This document shows, in pieces, positions 1-7,721 of a stretch of DNA of 64,000 bases. How positions within the stretch are numbered: the first letter of the stretch is position 1; every line of letters starts with the position of its first letter. The stretch lies in contig NZ_KB905142.1 in the NCBI RefSeq assembly GCF_000378225.1, forward strand, positions 62,001 through 126,000. Direction: 5' to 3'. The notes below the pieces were generated by a model, which made no database searches, was not told the origin of the DNA, and saw nothing but the letters and a program-made list of their open reading frames with translations. This DNA comes from Methylophilus methylotrophus DSM 46235 = ATCC 53528. GTDB lineage: Bacteria > Pseudomonadota > Gammaproteobacteria > Burkholderiales > Methylophilaceae. A program made the position numbers and the translations under genes.

Positions 1-150
1 CTTGGGGGGTGGTGATTCATTAACCTTGATAGGTGATTGTTGCTTTTTATTCTGCATCACCACAATATGCGGCGTACCGTGTACGGTACGCCCTACTTGG
101 GCTGAAGGACCGCCATTATTTTTTTCTTCCTTTTTAGGAAGACCTGCCCT
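1..150 (-). other. Open frame leaving the window at the left edge
   Basis: Read on the minus strand, a frame stays open from a TAA at 151-153 to base 1 and would encode a Pro/Lys/Gln-rich stretch (for example HIVVMQNKKQQSPIKVNESP). The first usable starts are GTG at 58-63 or ATG at 55-57. It may be the beginning of a gene lying mostly outside the window, or chance. No family is recognised. Confidence 0.2.
71..92. repeat. Perfect 10-bp inverted repeat with 2-bp centre
   Basis: Arms GGCGTACCGT (71-80) and ACGGTACGCC (83-92) are exact reverse complements around a GT dinucleotide. There is no T-tract, so it is not a classical terminator. It could be a regulator operator or a recombinase site; it lies at the edge of an accessory-looking gene group. 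Confidence 0.6.
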
Positions 151-169
151 TTAGGAACTCTCTACCTAC

Positions 170-763
170 TCATACTTGTTTCCTATGCCCAGCGCTGTGG
201 GTGGCCGACGAGTCGCCAGGCCCCTGCGATTTGGTGACCACAAAGTCTTGCTTGTCTTCATCCCATCTAGATTCAATGCCAGTGACGCAGGACGATTCGT
301 CACCGAAGAATTGGAAGAGATGTAAAAGATCCTCGATTCGGAGCTCATAGGCCCACTTGTGCCGTTTGTAGTCTGAGAAAACGAGCATTGAAGCAAAGCT
401 TCGTCCTTCGGACAATGTCTGCATCCAGTAGTAATGAATGATCTGGTTGCATACATCGAGGGTCGACAGTGTAACCGACTCTGGGTTCCCCATATCAAAG
501 CACTCGTGCGGCCAACCTGAGCCGGTGGCAGTGAACGGGCGGTTGCCGATCTTCTTGTAGCGCAGTACCGGCATACTTCTACTGCGGGCGCAATCATTGA
601 CCTTCGGTCGCTCCAATAGTGAGCGAATTTGAAATGCAGCCAACATAAGCTTACGCTCGAACAGTACGAGCTGTTTCTCAGACCACCGACGATACGTCCG
701 ATGATTCTTGAGCCAGTTCAGATCAGCTCTCAACTCAGTACGCCAATAGCGGGATTCAATCAT
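170..763 (-). CDS. Hypothetical protein of the accessory edge
   Basis: A protein of about 197 residues that I do not recognise. The frame can be extended to a GTG at 805, but the ATG at 763 (MIESRYWRTELRADLNWLKN) removes a Pro-rich leader and is the more natural start; neither has a clear Shine-Dalgarno. The N-terminal part looks helical and basic, the middle has an aromatic segment (QIIHYYWMQTL), and the C-terminus is polar and probably disordered. No signal peptide or membrane segment. It lies downstream of two HEPN-motif genes on the same strand, and these may form a small defence or toxin-type cluster. That function is inferred from neighbours only. Confidence 0.5.
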   Translation of the reverse strand: MIESRYWRTELRADLNWLKNHRTYRRWSEKQLVLFERKLMLAAFQIRSLLERPKVNDCARSRSMPVLRYKKIGNRPFTATGSGWPHECFDMGNPESVTLSTLDVCNQIIHYYWMQTLSEGRSFASMLVFSDYKRHKWAYELRIEDLLHLFQFFGDESSCVTGIESRWDEDKQDFVVTKSQGPGDSSATHSAGHRKQV

Positions 764-847
764 TTTGAAGGCTAGCGGAGGTAAGGGGCCGTCTGGAGGC
801 GGCACGCCGGAATACGTTCTCGCTTGACCGAAAGGTAAGACATTGAA

Positions 848-1393
848 CTAAGCACGAGGCCCCCAAATGGCCTTGTTTCTCCGTTCCCAGTACTCGTATA
901 AATCATTCCGAAGAGTGATTATCCGATCCGCAAGCTTTTCCAGAGACTCTGCGGAAAACTGGACATATTCTTGCTCCATTCCTTTTGCTGTCGTCTTAAG
1001 CCTCACATAGGTGTAGCCATCGTGATCGGTATTTTCCCAATCAGCGTGGACAACTAGGTTCCTAAGTTTTCCAACATCCGTAAGGTCAGCAATTAGCTTT
1101 TCAAACCCATCAATGACTCCAGAACCAGACAAATGCAAATCATCGCAGAAGCGTTTGAAGAGATCGACCTTCGCTCCATAACTCAACTTTTGAATGATGA
1201 TCAAGCCTGGAATATCTGTTCTGTCCGTAACGGTTTCACACAGCACTGAATCTAGGGATTTCTCAAGCGCGTTGAAATACATAACGACTAAGCCAATAAG
1301 AGGCAGTGAATCTTCTAGATAGAGCTCGGCTTTCTCTTCGTCTTCTATCTCATGAGACAGATGTTGAATTAACTGAGTCGTTTTGGTTTTCAT
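848..1393 (-). CDS. HEPN-like protein with RNLVVH motif (A)
   Basis: A 181-residue, largely helical soluble protein. Near residues 111-116 it has R-N-L-V-V-H followed by ADW, which fits the Rx4-6H RNase signature of HEPN domains found in toxins and defence proteins. An upstream helix has the pattern FNALEKSL (about residues 40-47) and a second helix AKVDLFKRF (about 74-82). The neighbour at 1471-2004 has the same three elements in the same order (FQRIEDAL, RSRVATFGALF, RNTLVH), so the two are probably diverged paralogues. The HEPN call rests on motif and architecture, not on a profile search. The RNA target, if any, is unknown. Confidence 0.55.
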   Translation of the reverse strand: MKTKTTQLIQHLSHEIEDEEKAELYLEDSLPLIGLVVMYFNALEKSLDSVLCETVTDRTDIPGLIIIQKLSYGAKVDLFKRFCDDLHLSGSGVIDGFEKLIADLTDVGKLRNLVVHADWENTDHDGYTYVRLKTTAKGMEQEYVQFSAESLEKLADRIITLRNDLYEYWERRNKAIWGPRA

Positions 1394-1470
1394 GACCTTA
1401 ACCTCTAGCGACTAACATTAAGGGGCGCGCTTTAGCGAGACCTGCTTGATGGATGGGGTGGGAATGACAA

Positions 1471-2004
1471 TCACAGTAGTCTCTTTTCAGTTTTTGGCAA
1501 ATGTTCTGAAGTAAGGAAAAATAGGTCAGTAACAATACCCTCAAATAAACGGTTTAGGTCGTCAAGGTCATCGGGTGTAAAGTGTTCTTCAGCGGTTGCT
1601 AGATTACTTTTTCGTATAGATTTCTTTTCGCGACGAATTGTATCGGGTTTGGATTCGCTTGCATCCCATAGCGAGTGCACAAGAGTATTTCTCTGTTGTT
1701 CTGCCCAGTGAAGACGGGATATAAGTTCAGATATATCGTCTGGTAGGGTGGTTGATTTTAATGAGTGTGCAAACAAAGCTCCAAATGTTGCCACGCGAGA
1801 GCGAAAGGACATCTCTGTAGTAATAATTTCACCAACTTTGCGCGAACGACCCACCATTGCAGAAATGCATACCGAAAGTGCATCTTCTATGCGCTGAAAC
1901 TGAACAATGCATTCTCCAAGGCGGGCTAATCCGCTTTCCCAAGAGTTTAATGATTGAACCAGTTTTTCATATTCGCTACGACGCATAGTTCTTAAGATGC
2001 CCAA
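1471..2004 (-). CDS. HEPN-like protein with RNTLVH motif (B)
   Basis: A 177-residue helical protein, apparently paralogous to the gene at 848-1393. The motif R-N-T-L-V-H followed by SLW (residues 105-110) matches the Rx4-6H signature of HEPN RNases. The preceding FQRIEDAL and FRSRVATFGALF segments correspond to the helices of the paralogue. The C-terminal 50 residues carry a basic stretch (RREKKSIRKS) and an acidic helix. ATG at 2004 is used; a second ATG six codons on is possible. The gene is separated by 77 bp from protein A on the same strand, so the two may be co-transcribed. No conventional antitoxin gene is recognisable beside them. Confidence 0.55.
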   Translation of the reverse strand: MGILRTMRRSEYEKLVQSLNSWESGLARLGECIVQFQRIEDALSVCISAMVGRSRKVGEIITTEMSFRSRVATFGALFAHSLKSTTLPDDISELISRLHWAEQQRNTLVHSLWDASESKPDTIRREKKSIRKSNLATAEEHFTPDDLDDLNRLFEGIVTDLFFLTSEHLPKTEKRLL

Positions 2005-2407
2005 CGTAAACTAGGCATCCTAAATGACACAAAACTTTCCAGTATTGATGCTTTTTTGATTGAAGGTTTAAGGCTTTTATTTAACATTTTCAAGCTGTTG
2101 TTAAATTTTAGACCATCCTAAAATACAACCTTAACTGCGTCAACTTCTATCAGCCCTACACAATAACCAATACCTTTTAATGACATATTCATCAAAAGTC
2201 GAGTTTGCCGAGAACAGTTCCATGCCTTCTGGCTTGGCTTGAACAAGAAGCAATCCGTCCAATAGGTCTTTGTGGCAGGTTTCTTGTAAGAGGTTACAAC
2301 GCTACAATCGACTATGTGATCGCACGCCTACATAATTCTTGCTGTATGAACGAATAGGGAAAAATTCCCGAATGTTTTTGGTGAATACTCTTTAAAATCC
2401 CCATTGC
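2005..2407. other. Gene-poor stretch before the MoxY-like kinase
   Basis: About 400 bases without an intact gene. 2005-2139 is AT-rich with no recognisable feature. 2140-2301 holds the PIN-toxin remnant. 2302-2407 is the presumed 5' region of the kinase gene at 2408; I could not pick a convincing -35/-10 pair. Confidence 0.5.
2140..2301 (-). pseudogene. 3' remnant of a PIN-domain (VapC-type) toxin gene
   Basis: On the minus strand the frame from 2301 to a TGA at 2140 reads CHKDLLDGLLLVQAK, then EGMELFSANSTFDEYVIKRYW. This resembles the C-terminal half of PIN toxins (typically H-x-DPFDRLLIAQA then EG-x-x-L-x-(S/T)-x-D-x-x-F-x-x-Y-x-V). The frame has a TAG immediately upstream (2302-2304) and no start, so only the last third of the domain survives. 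It sits between the HEPN genes and the sensor kinase, consistent with turnover of toxin-type genes here. The match is by eye. Confidence 0.5.
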
Positions 2408-3787
2408 ATGATGAAATCTCTCAGTCTTCAATTCAAACTCAATCTGATCATTACCCTGTTACTGCTTGGGCTATTACTGACTTGGGCGATTTCCGTGATT
2501 AAAAATGCGCGGGAGGATGTGTTGGCAGAGGTGGATTCGACGACCAACCTGGTGATGCATTTGCTGGATGCGCAGATCGCGCATTACATGACAGACTTTG
2601 GTTGGCTGAGCCGTAGCGAGGAAGGAAAAGTCTCTGTTTTCAGGCTGGAAGAATTGACCAATATCCGGCATCTGAAGGTGGATTTTTTTGATGTGAATGG
2701 TCGCTTAAGGGAGTCTAACCGCTCGACGCGTGTGGAGCATGCGGGGGAAGAACCACCGATCTGGTTTGTCAGGTTGCTCGACATTTCGAGTGTGCTTAAT
2801 GAACCCAAACGCAAAAATATCATCCTCAACGGGCGTTTGATCGGTGAGTTGGTGATTACGCCTGATCCGAGTTTCGAGTTGCGCGAGATCTGGGATGATA
2901 CTTCAGGCTTGCTCTCTATCGTTGGCTTGTTTGGCCTCAGTGTGCTGTTGTTTGTGTATTGGACGGTGCGGGCGACGTTTAAACCGGTCAAGCAGATTAT
3001 CCATGGCTTAAACCAGATTGAACATGGCGATTACCAGACCCGGCTGCCTGGTTTTGAGCAGGTTGAGTTAAGCGAAATCAGCGACAAGTTTAACAAGATG
3101 GCGAGCACGCTGGAGCAAAGCATACGCAATAACCACAGGCTGACCCAGCAGATTATTCATTTGCAGGAAGAAGAGCGCAAAAAGCTGGCGCGTGACCTGC
3201 ATGATGAAATCGGCCAGTACCTGACCGCAGTGCATATAGATGCCAGTGCCATGGTGGCGGCCAAAAAGCTGACCGTAGCGCGTGAAAGTGCCAAAGCGAT
3301 TGCGCAAATCACCCGGCAAATGATGTTCACTATTCAGGATTTGCTGGCGCGATTGCGCCCGCGGGTGCTGGACGAGCTTGGACTGAGTCTGGCACTGGCA
3401 GAATTGATTCACCACTGGCACGATAGAAACCGCAGCATCATGGTCGTGAATAATATTTCCAACCACTTGACGCAGCCAGATGAATCGGTGGCGGTGACGG
3501 TATACCGTATCTTACAGGAATGCCTGACCAATATCAGCAAACACGCTGCGGCCGAGCGGGTGACCATAGAGGTGAGCGACAAGGCGGGTGGTTTGTACTT
3601 GCTGGTTGAAGATGATGGCCGTGGTTTTGATCCCACAGTGCCAAGCCGGGGTTATGGCTTGGCTGGCATGCAGGAGCGCGTGGAGGGATTGATGGGAACG
3701 ATGAATATTAGTAGCGCCCCCGGCCAGGGGACACGCATAGAAGTGCACTTTCAAAATACAGGAAAATTTCGGGATACTGCGCCATGA
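2408..3787 (+). CDS. MoxY-like membrane sensor histidine kinase (NarL/UhpB class)
   Basis: A 459-residue inner-membrane kinase. A transmembrane helix lies near residues 10-30, followed by a periplasmic region of about 130 residues that resembles the LapD/MoxY N-terminal sensor domain, a second membrane helix near 168-188, and a HAMP linker. The HisKA_3 dimerisation helix has the phosphoacceptor in RKKLARDLHDEIGQYLTA, and the HATPase domain shows the N box (ECLTNISKHA), DDGRGFD and GYGLAGMQERV. The stop overlaps the start of the downstream regulator by 4 bases (ATGA), so they are translationally coupled. MoxY-type kinases control methanol oxidation genes in some methylotrophs. Here that role is inferred from the domain and the nearby pqqA genes; the ligand is unknown. 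Confidence 0.85.
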   Translation: MMKSLSLQFKLNLIITLLLLGLLLTWAISVIKNAREDVLAEVDSTTNLVMHLLDAQIAHYMTDFGWLSRSEEGKVSVFRLEELTNIRHLKVDFFDVNGRLRESNRSTRVEHAGEEPPIWFVRLLDISSVLNEPKRKNIILNGRLIGELVITPDPSFELREIWDDTSGLLSIVGLFGLSVLLFVYWTVRATFKPVKQIIHGLNQIEHGDYQTRLPGFEQVELSEISDKFNKMASTLEQSIRNNHRLTQQIIHLQEEERKKLARDLHDEIGQYLTAVHIDASAMVAAKKLTVARESAKAIAQITRQMMFTIQDLLARLRPRVLDELGLSLALAELIHHWHDRNRSIMVVNNISNHLTQPDESVAVTVYRILQECLTNISKHAAAERVTIEVSDKAGGLYLLVEDDGRGFDPTVPSRGYGLAGMQERVEGLMGTMNISSAPGQGTRIEVHFQNTGKFRDTAP

Positions 3788-4422
3788 TAGTCAAGGTTGT
3801 GTTAGTGGATGATCACACGGTGGTGAGGTCAGGGTTGCGCCGTTTGCTGGAGAGCCATAAGTCCATAGAGATTGTGGCAGAAGCGGACACCGGCGAGATG
3901 GCGTATCAAGTGTATGGGGAAGTCTTGCCCGATGTGGTATTGATGGATATTTCCATGCCGGGCATGGGCGGGCTGGAAGCCGCCAAACGTATTTTGCAGC
4001 GCTATCCCCAGGCAAAAATTGTGATTTTCTCCATGCATGAGGCGGTGTCGTTTGCAGCCCAGGCGCTTAAAACCGGCGTCAAAGGCTATGTCACTAAAAC
4101 GGGTGTGGCTGATGACTTGGTTCAGGCGGTGCTGGATGTCGCCAAAGGCCGTACCTTCCTGAGCCAGGATGTGGCGCAAAAGGTGGCTTTGCAGACATTG
4201 ATCGGTGAAAGTAATCCGCTACAGCAGTTAACCTCGCGTGAATTTGAAGTGTTCCGCTTATTGGCAGAAGGTAAACGCGTCGAAGACGTGGCCGAGATGC
4301 TTAAAATCAGCCAGAAAACTGTCGCTAACTATTACACACTGATCAAGCAGAAATTATCCGTGAACAGCCCGGTGGAAATGGTGAGGCTGGCGATGAAACA
4401 TGGTTTGATTGATGCCGAATAA
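3784..4422 (+). CDS. MoxX-like NarL-family response regulator
   Basis: A 212-residue cytoplasmic regulator. An N-terminal receiver domain begins with VLVDDHTVVRSGLRRLL, and the phosphoacceptor Asp lies in VVLMDISMPGMGGLEA. The C-terminal LuxR-type helix-turn-helix (LTSREFEVFRLLAEGK, then MLKISQKTVANYYTLIKQKL) binds DNA. It is coupled by a 4-base overlap to the kinase upstream, which is presumably its phosphodonor. By analogy with MoxX-type regulators it could activate methanol dehydrogenase or PQQ genes. The nearest PQQ gene is the pqqA starting at 5900, but no binding site can be assigned from the sequence alone. Confidence 0.85.
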   Translation: MIVKVVLVDDHTVVRSGLRRLLESHKSIEIVAEADTGEMAYQVYGEVLPDVVLMDISMPGMGGLEAAKRILQRYPQAKIVIFSMHEAVSFAAQALKTGVKGYVTKTGVADDLVQAVLDVAKGRTFLSQDVAQKVALQTLIGESNPLQQLTSREFEVFRLLAEGKRVEDVAEMLKISQKTVANYYTLIKQKLSVNSPVEMVRLAMKHGLIDAE

Positions 4423-4450
4423 CGGGCCGCGATTTATTCCTCATCTGCAA

Positions 4451-5776
4451 TTAGTCTACCTTTAATAAATCCTCCCAGCGCGTCGTATAGCCAGGACTCT
4501 TACGCTCCTGCTTCATGCGCCAGTCTTGCCTGACCTGCAATCCCTCGCTGGCTAGTTTGACCGTAGCCCGCCCCATTTTCTGGTTGATACTGTCCAGCAC
4601 ATGCATCAACCGTTCCGACTTTTCCTGACCAGTGGCCGCATGGAACATATCCTGTTGCTGTGCCCCGGCAGTCACCAGTTCACCCAGTGATACTCCCGCC
4701 TTGGCATAGTCGTATCCCGGACGATAAATCTTTCTTAGAGCAACGAGAGCTGCCTGAACCAGATGCAAGGTATTATTGGTGGCGACATACAGCGATAACC
4801 GCAGGCTGTTGTCGTATTGTTGGCCGGGGTCGCGGAAAGGGCTGGTGCGGATATAGACATAGATACTGCCTGCATATAATTTTTGTTGGCGCAGTTTTTC
4901 CGCTGCACGGGTCGTATAAAGCGTGACGGCTTCTTCCAGACTTTGCAGGTCTCGCACAGGGTGACCAAAGCTGCGGGTACTCAGGATTTGCTGCTTGGGG
5001 CCCCGTATCTGTTCAAGTTCCAGGCAGGCGGTGCCATTCAGTTCGCGTACCGTTTTCTCCATGATCACGTTAAACTTTTGTCGCATGGCTGCCGCATTGC
5101 TTACCTTGAGGTCATAGGCGGTGTGTATGCCTGCGTCATGCATATGCTGGCTTAAATGCCGGCCTATGCCCCACACATGGCTGACATCAATATCACGTAA
5201 TGCGTCATCTACGGCAGCCATGGGCATGCTGTTGAAATTGCACACGCCATTCAGGGCTGGCTCTTGCTTGGCGAGATGGTTAGCCAGTTTTGCTAATGTT
5301 TTGCTGCTGCCTATCCCAACGCATACCGGCAGGCCGGTCGACTGCAGCACTGTTTGCCTGAGTTGCTTGGCATACAGTGTCAGGTCCCGCGTCGCAAATG
5401 AGGTGAGATCAAGAAATGATTCATCAATGGAATAAACTTCTTGCGCCGGGCTGAATTGCCGCAAAACAGACATGACGCGGTTACTCATGTCGGCATATAG
5501 TGCATAGTTGGATGAGTACGCAACGACGCCTTCCTGTTGGGCAAACTTGCGGACCTTGAACCAGGGTGCGCCCATGGGGATGCCCAGGGCTTTTGCTTCT
5601 GCACTGCGGGAGATAATGCAGCCATCATTGTTGCTTAACACCACCACGGGGCGATTGCGCAGCTTTGGGTTAAACACGCGCTCGCAACTGACGTAGAAGT
5701 TATTCACATCTACCAGTGCGATGGCCCTGGGGGCAAGATCTTTAAATGGGGTCTCATTCATTTTTATGAGGCCCAT
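4451..5776 (-). CDS. umuC: Error-prone DNA polymerase V catalytic subunit UmuC
   Basis: A 441-residue Y-family polymerase for translesion synthesis during the SOS response. The first metal-binding Asp lies in [16 protein letters not shown] (D23) and the second acidic pair in [10 protein letters not shown] (D118, E119). Helix-hairpin-helix and little-finger regions follow, and length is normal for UmuC. ATG at 5776 is chosen because AGGG lies about 13 bases upstream; an ATG at 5761 gives MNETPFKD and is also possible. It is downstream of umuD on the same strand, but the 266-base gap between them contains pqqA on the opposite strand and a terminator-like hairpin, so the two may not be simply co-transcribed. 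Confidence 0.92.
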   Translation of the reverse strand: MGLIKMNETPFKDLAPRAIALVDVNNFYVSCERVFNPKLRNRPVVVLSNNDGCIISRSAEAKALGIPMGAPWFKVRKFAQQEGVVAYSSNYALYADMSNRVMSVLRQFSPAQEVYSIDESFLDLTSFATRDLTLYAKQLRQTVLQSTGLPVCVGIGSSKTLAKLANHLAKQEPALNGVCNFNSMPMAAVDDALRDIDVSHVWGIGRHLSQHMHDAGIHTAYDLKVSNAAAMRQKFNVIMEKTVRELNGTACLELEQIRGPKQQILSTRSFGHPVRDLQSLEEAVTLYTTRAAEKLRQQKLYAGSIYVYIRTSPFRDPGQQYDNSLRLSLYVATNNTLHLVQAALVALRKIYRPGYDYAKAGVSLGELVTAGAQQQDMFHAATGQEKSERLMHVLDSINQKMGRATVKLASEGLQVRQDWRMKQERKSPGYTTRWEDLLKVD

Positions 5777-5853
5777 TTCATGAAATTCCCTAAAGTCTGT
5801 TCATGATCCGCAATAGCATGATTTTGACTGGGCAGGCCGATAATACATGCACA

Positions 5854-5877
5854 CGAACCAGACATGGGGTCGGTTCG
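5854..5877 (+). promoter_or_regulatory. Inverted repeat in the leader of pqqA copy 1
   Basis: CGAACC (5854-5859) and GGTTCG (5872-5877) form a 6-bp dyad ending 22 bases before the pqqA start codon. It could be a regulator operator or an mRNA hairpin. The pqqA promoter itself could not be fixed; TTGACT at 5824-5829 lacks a properly spaced -10. Confidence 0.35.
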
Positions 5878-5899
5878 GGAAATAAAAAAGGAGATCATT

Positions 5900-5971
5900 A
5901 TGTGGACTAAACCAGCTGCTACCGAAATGCGTTTCGGCTTTGAAGTAACCATGTACGTGATGAACAAATAA
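5900..5971 (+). CDS. pqqA: PQQ precursor peptide PqqA, copy 1
   Basis: A 23-residue peptide gene preceded by a strong ribosome-binding site (AAGGAG, 6-7 bases before ATG). The peptide begins [13 protein letters not shown] and continues [10 protein letters not shown]. Glu15 and Tyr19 (E-V-T-M-Y) are the residues cross-linked by PqqE and processed into pyrroloquinoline quinone, the cofactor of methanol dehydrogenase. No pqqBCDE genes are in this window, so the peptide must act with enzymes encoded elsewhere. It lies on the opposite strand between umuD and umuC and has its own terminator. A near-identical copy lies at 7722-7793. The identification is secure despite the size because the whole peptide matches the family. 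Confidence 0.93.
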   Translation: MWTKPAATEMRFGFEVTMYVMNK

Positions 5972-5989
5972 TTCATCTGAGTACCCAGC

Positions 5990-6019
5990 AACCCGGTATG
6001 AATCCATGCCGGGTTTTTT
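5990..6019 (+). terminator. Rho-independent terminator of pqqA copy 1
   Basis: AACCCGGTATG (5990-6000) pairs with CATGCCGGGTT (6005-6015) with one G-T mismatch around a 4-base loop, followed by a run of T. It begins 18 bases after the pqqA stop codon. Confidence 0.8.
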
Positions 6020-6042
6020 ATTGCCATCATATCCATGATTGT

Positions 6043-6669
6043 CTATCTGAACCGCCTGAACGAACCAATCACCACGCCCCACACTTCAAACTGCATCGGC
6101 GGCTCGATCAGGATAGGGCTGTATTTGCCTGATGCATTGGCGGGTAACAGCTTAGGGTTGCCATTTTTTTGTTTTGCCAAGATTTTGATGGTGAATTCGC
6201 CATCTATCATGGCAAGTACAATATCACCTATAACAGCTTGCTTGCCTCTATCCACGACCGCTTTGTCTCCTGGTATCAAACCCGCTTCAATCATGGATTC
6301 CCCCTGGATCGTGACAAAAAAAGTGGTATCCGCCTGATCAATCAAGTAGGCATTCGGGTCCAGACGGTCTTCGATATGGTCATCTGCTGGTGATGGAAAA
6401 CCTGCCGGCACTTTGGATTGGAAGATCGGCAGACTGACTTCTTGCAGATCTGCTGCAGGCAGGGCGAATTTAGACACTTGATCCAGGTTTTGCTTTAACT
6501 GATTGGCTTGTCGCTTTTTGGCGTAAGCTGCCATGAGATCGCTGACCACCGGTTTCTGGCTCACCGGAATACGTACAACAATGGTTTTTTCCAGGCGGGT
6601 GGTAGAGCCGGGCTTGCGCCCAGCGCCTGGCCGTTTACCGCCTTTTATCTTTTTAACCTCATCGCTCAT
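6043..6669 (-). CDS. umuD: UmuD-like LexA-fold autopeptidase with N-terminal extension
   Basis: A 208-residue S24-family protein. The C-terminal 120 residues are UmuD-like: autocleavage site A89-G90 followed by FPSPADD, catalytic Ser125 in QGESMIEAG and Lys162 in FTIKIL. Ordinary UmuD is about 140 residues; this one carries an extra N-terminal region of roughly 70 residues beginning with a basic GGKRPGAGRKPGSTT segment. Extended UmuD proteins such as Acinetobacter UmuDAb act as repressors, so a DNA-binding role is plausible but inferred. The ATG at 6669 has no visible Shine-Dalgarno and overlaps a 25-bp palindrome (6669-6693). It lies upstream of umuC and presumably forms the mutasome with it. 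Confidence 0.88.
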   Translation of the reverse strand: MSDEVKKIKGGKRPGAGRKPGSTTRLEKTIVVRIPVSQKPVVSDLMAAYAKKRQANQLKQNLDQVSKFALPAADLQEVSLPIFQSKVPAGFPSPADDHIEDRLDPNAYLIDQADTTFFVTIQGESMIEAGLIPGDKAVVDRGKQAVIGDIVLAMIDGEFTIKILAKQKNGNPKLLPANASGKYSPILIEPPMQFEVWGVVIGSFRRFR

Positions 6670-6693
6670 TGATTAATTGTAACAAATAATCAA
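6669..6693 (-). promoter_or_regulatory. 25-bp near-perfect palindrome at the umuD start
   Basis: The half-sites TTGATTAATTGT and ACAAATAATCAA match as reverse complements at 11 of 12 positions around one central base. The element begins at the first base of the umuD start codon and fills the space where a ribosome-binding site would be expected. It is unlike the CTGT-N8-ACAG LexA box. A bound protein here would block transcription or initiation, and the LexA-fold product itself is a natural candidate. Confidence 0.6.
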
Positions 6694-6828
6694 TCGTGCA
6701 TAAGTCATTATGTTGATATTTACTTAAACTTTAATTTTCAAGGATAGACGTCGGTTGCTGCATGTGTTTTTCTAACCAGCATTCAGGCTAACCGTTATAC
6801 TGTTGCGCTTTGAATTCACTGACTGACT

Positions 6829-7644
6829 ATGGACTGGATACCACTGTTTTTTGAGCAATATGCACTCTTTTGCCTGATAGGGATGGTGGTTGGTGTGCTG
6901 TCCGGTTTGCTGGGAATCGGTGGCGGGATTGTGCTGGTACCCATGCTGCATGCCATACTGGTTGCAAAAGGATTTTCAGCCGATGTGGCTTTTCATATGG
7001 CGCTGGCCACTTCAATGGCATGTATCGTGTTTACTTCACTGTCGAGTATTTTAGCGCATCATAAAAACCAGAATATTGTCTGGCGATATGTCTGGGCCAT
7101 GGTGCCCATGGCGTTTTTGGGCTCGCTGCTCGCAACATTGGTGGCGATTCATCTGGATGCCTTTTATTTGACACTGTTTTTTGCCATGTTTACTTTTTTT
7201 GCAGCGGCTCAATTATTCCGGGACCGCAAACCTATCCAGCATAAAGTCCCGGGCAAGATTGAAATCAGCCTGGTATCCCTGTTAATTGGTGTGATTTCCG
7301 CCTTGGTGTCGATTGGCGGTGGTACGTTAACGGTGCCTTACCTGGCCATGCGCAATGTGTCGGTCAAGCAGGCGATTGGCACTTCGGCGGTGCTGGGTTT
7401 CCCGATTGCGCTGGCGAGCACAGTGAGCTATTTGCAAGATGCCATCCGGCAAGCTACGCATGCGCCCGACACCTTTGGGCTGATCTATTTGCCAGCAGTG
7501 ATGCTGATTACCCCGCTAAGTGTATTGTTTGCGCCTGCTGGTGTGGCATTGACAAAACGCTTACCAGTGAAAATATTAAAGCGTATTTTTGCCGTGTTTT
7601 TGATGGGGATAAGTATCCACTTGCTGTGGTCACAGTTGGCTTGA
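6829..7644 (+). CDS. TSUP-family (TauE/SafE) transporter
   Basis: A 271-residue inner-membrane protein with about eight hydrophobic helices and the two repeated signatures of the TauE/SafE family: GVLSGLLGIGGGIVLVPML near residue 20 and ISALVSIGGGTLTVPYL near 157. Members export or import sulfite, sulfonates or related organic anions; the substrate here cannot be told. The gene stands alone between umuD, which diverges from it, and pqqA copy 2, which converges on it. The shared terminator at 7667-7690 separates it from pqqA. Confidence 0.85.
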   Translation: MDWIPLFFEQYALFCLIGMVVGVLSGLLGIGGGIVLVPMLHAILVAKGFSADVAFHMALATSMACIVFTSLSSILAHHKNQNIVWRYVWAMVPMAFLGSLLATLVAIHLDAFYLTLFFAMFTFFAAAQLFRDRKPIQHKVPGKIEISLVSLLIGVISALVSIGGGTLTVPYLAMRNVSVKQAIGTSAVLGFPIALASTVSYLQDAIRQATHAPDTFGLIYLPAVMLITPLSVLFAPAGVALTKRLPVKILKRIFAVFLMGISIHLLWSQLA

Positions 7645-7666
7645 CCGTCTCCGTGACAGCCAATAA

Positions 7667-7690
7667 AAAACCCGCTTTGCAGCGGGTTTT
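7667..7690. terminator. Bidirectional terminator between the TSUP gene and pqqA copy 2
   Basis: AAAACCCGCT (7667-7676) pairs with AGCGGGTTTT (7681-7690) around a TTGC loop. A/T runs on both sides make it usable in both directions, serving the TSUP gene on the plus strand and pqqA on the minus strand. Confidence 0.8.
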
Positions 7691-7721
7691 GTTTTCAGTG
7701 CGTGATAAACACAAGCACTGA

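Noticed and set aside
6670-6730. Classical LexA box at umuD
   Set aside because: No CTGT-N8-ACAG sequence; the palindrome there is of a different type.
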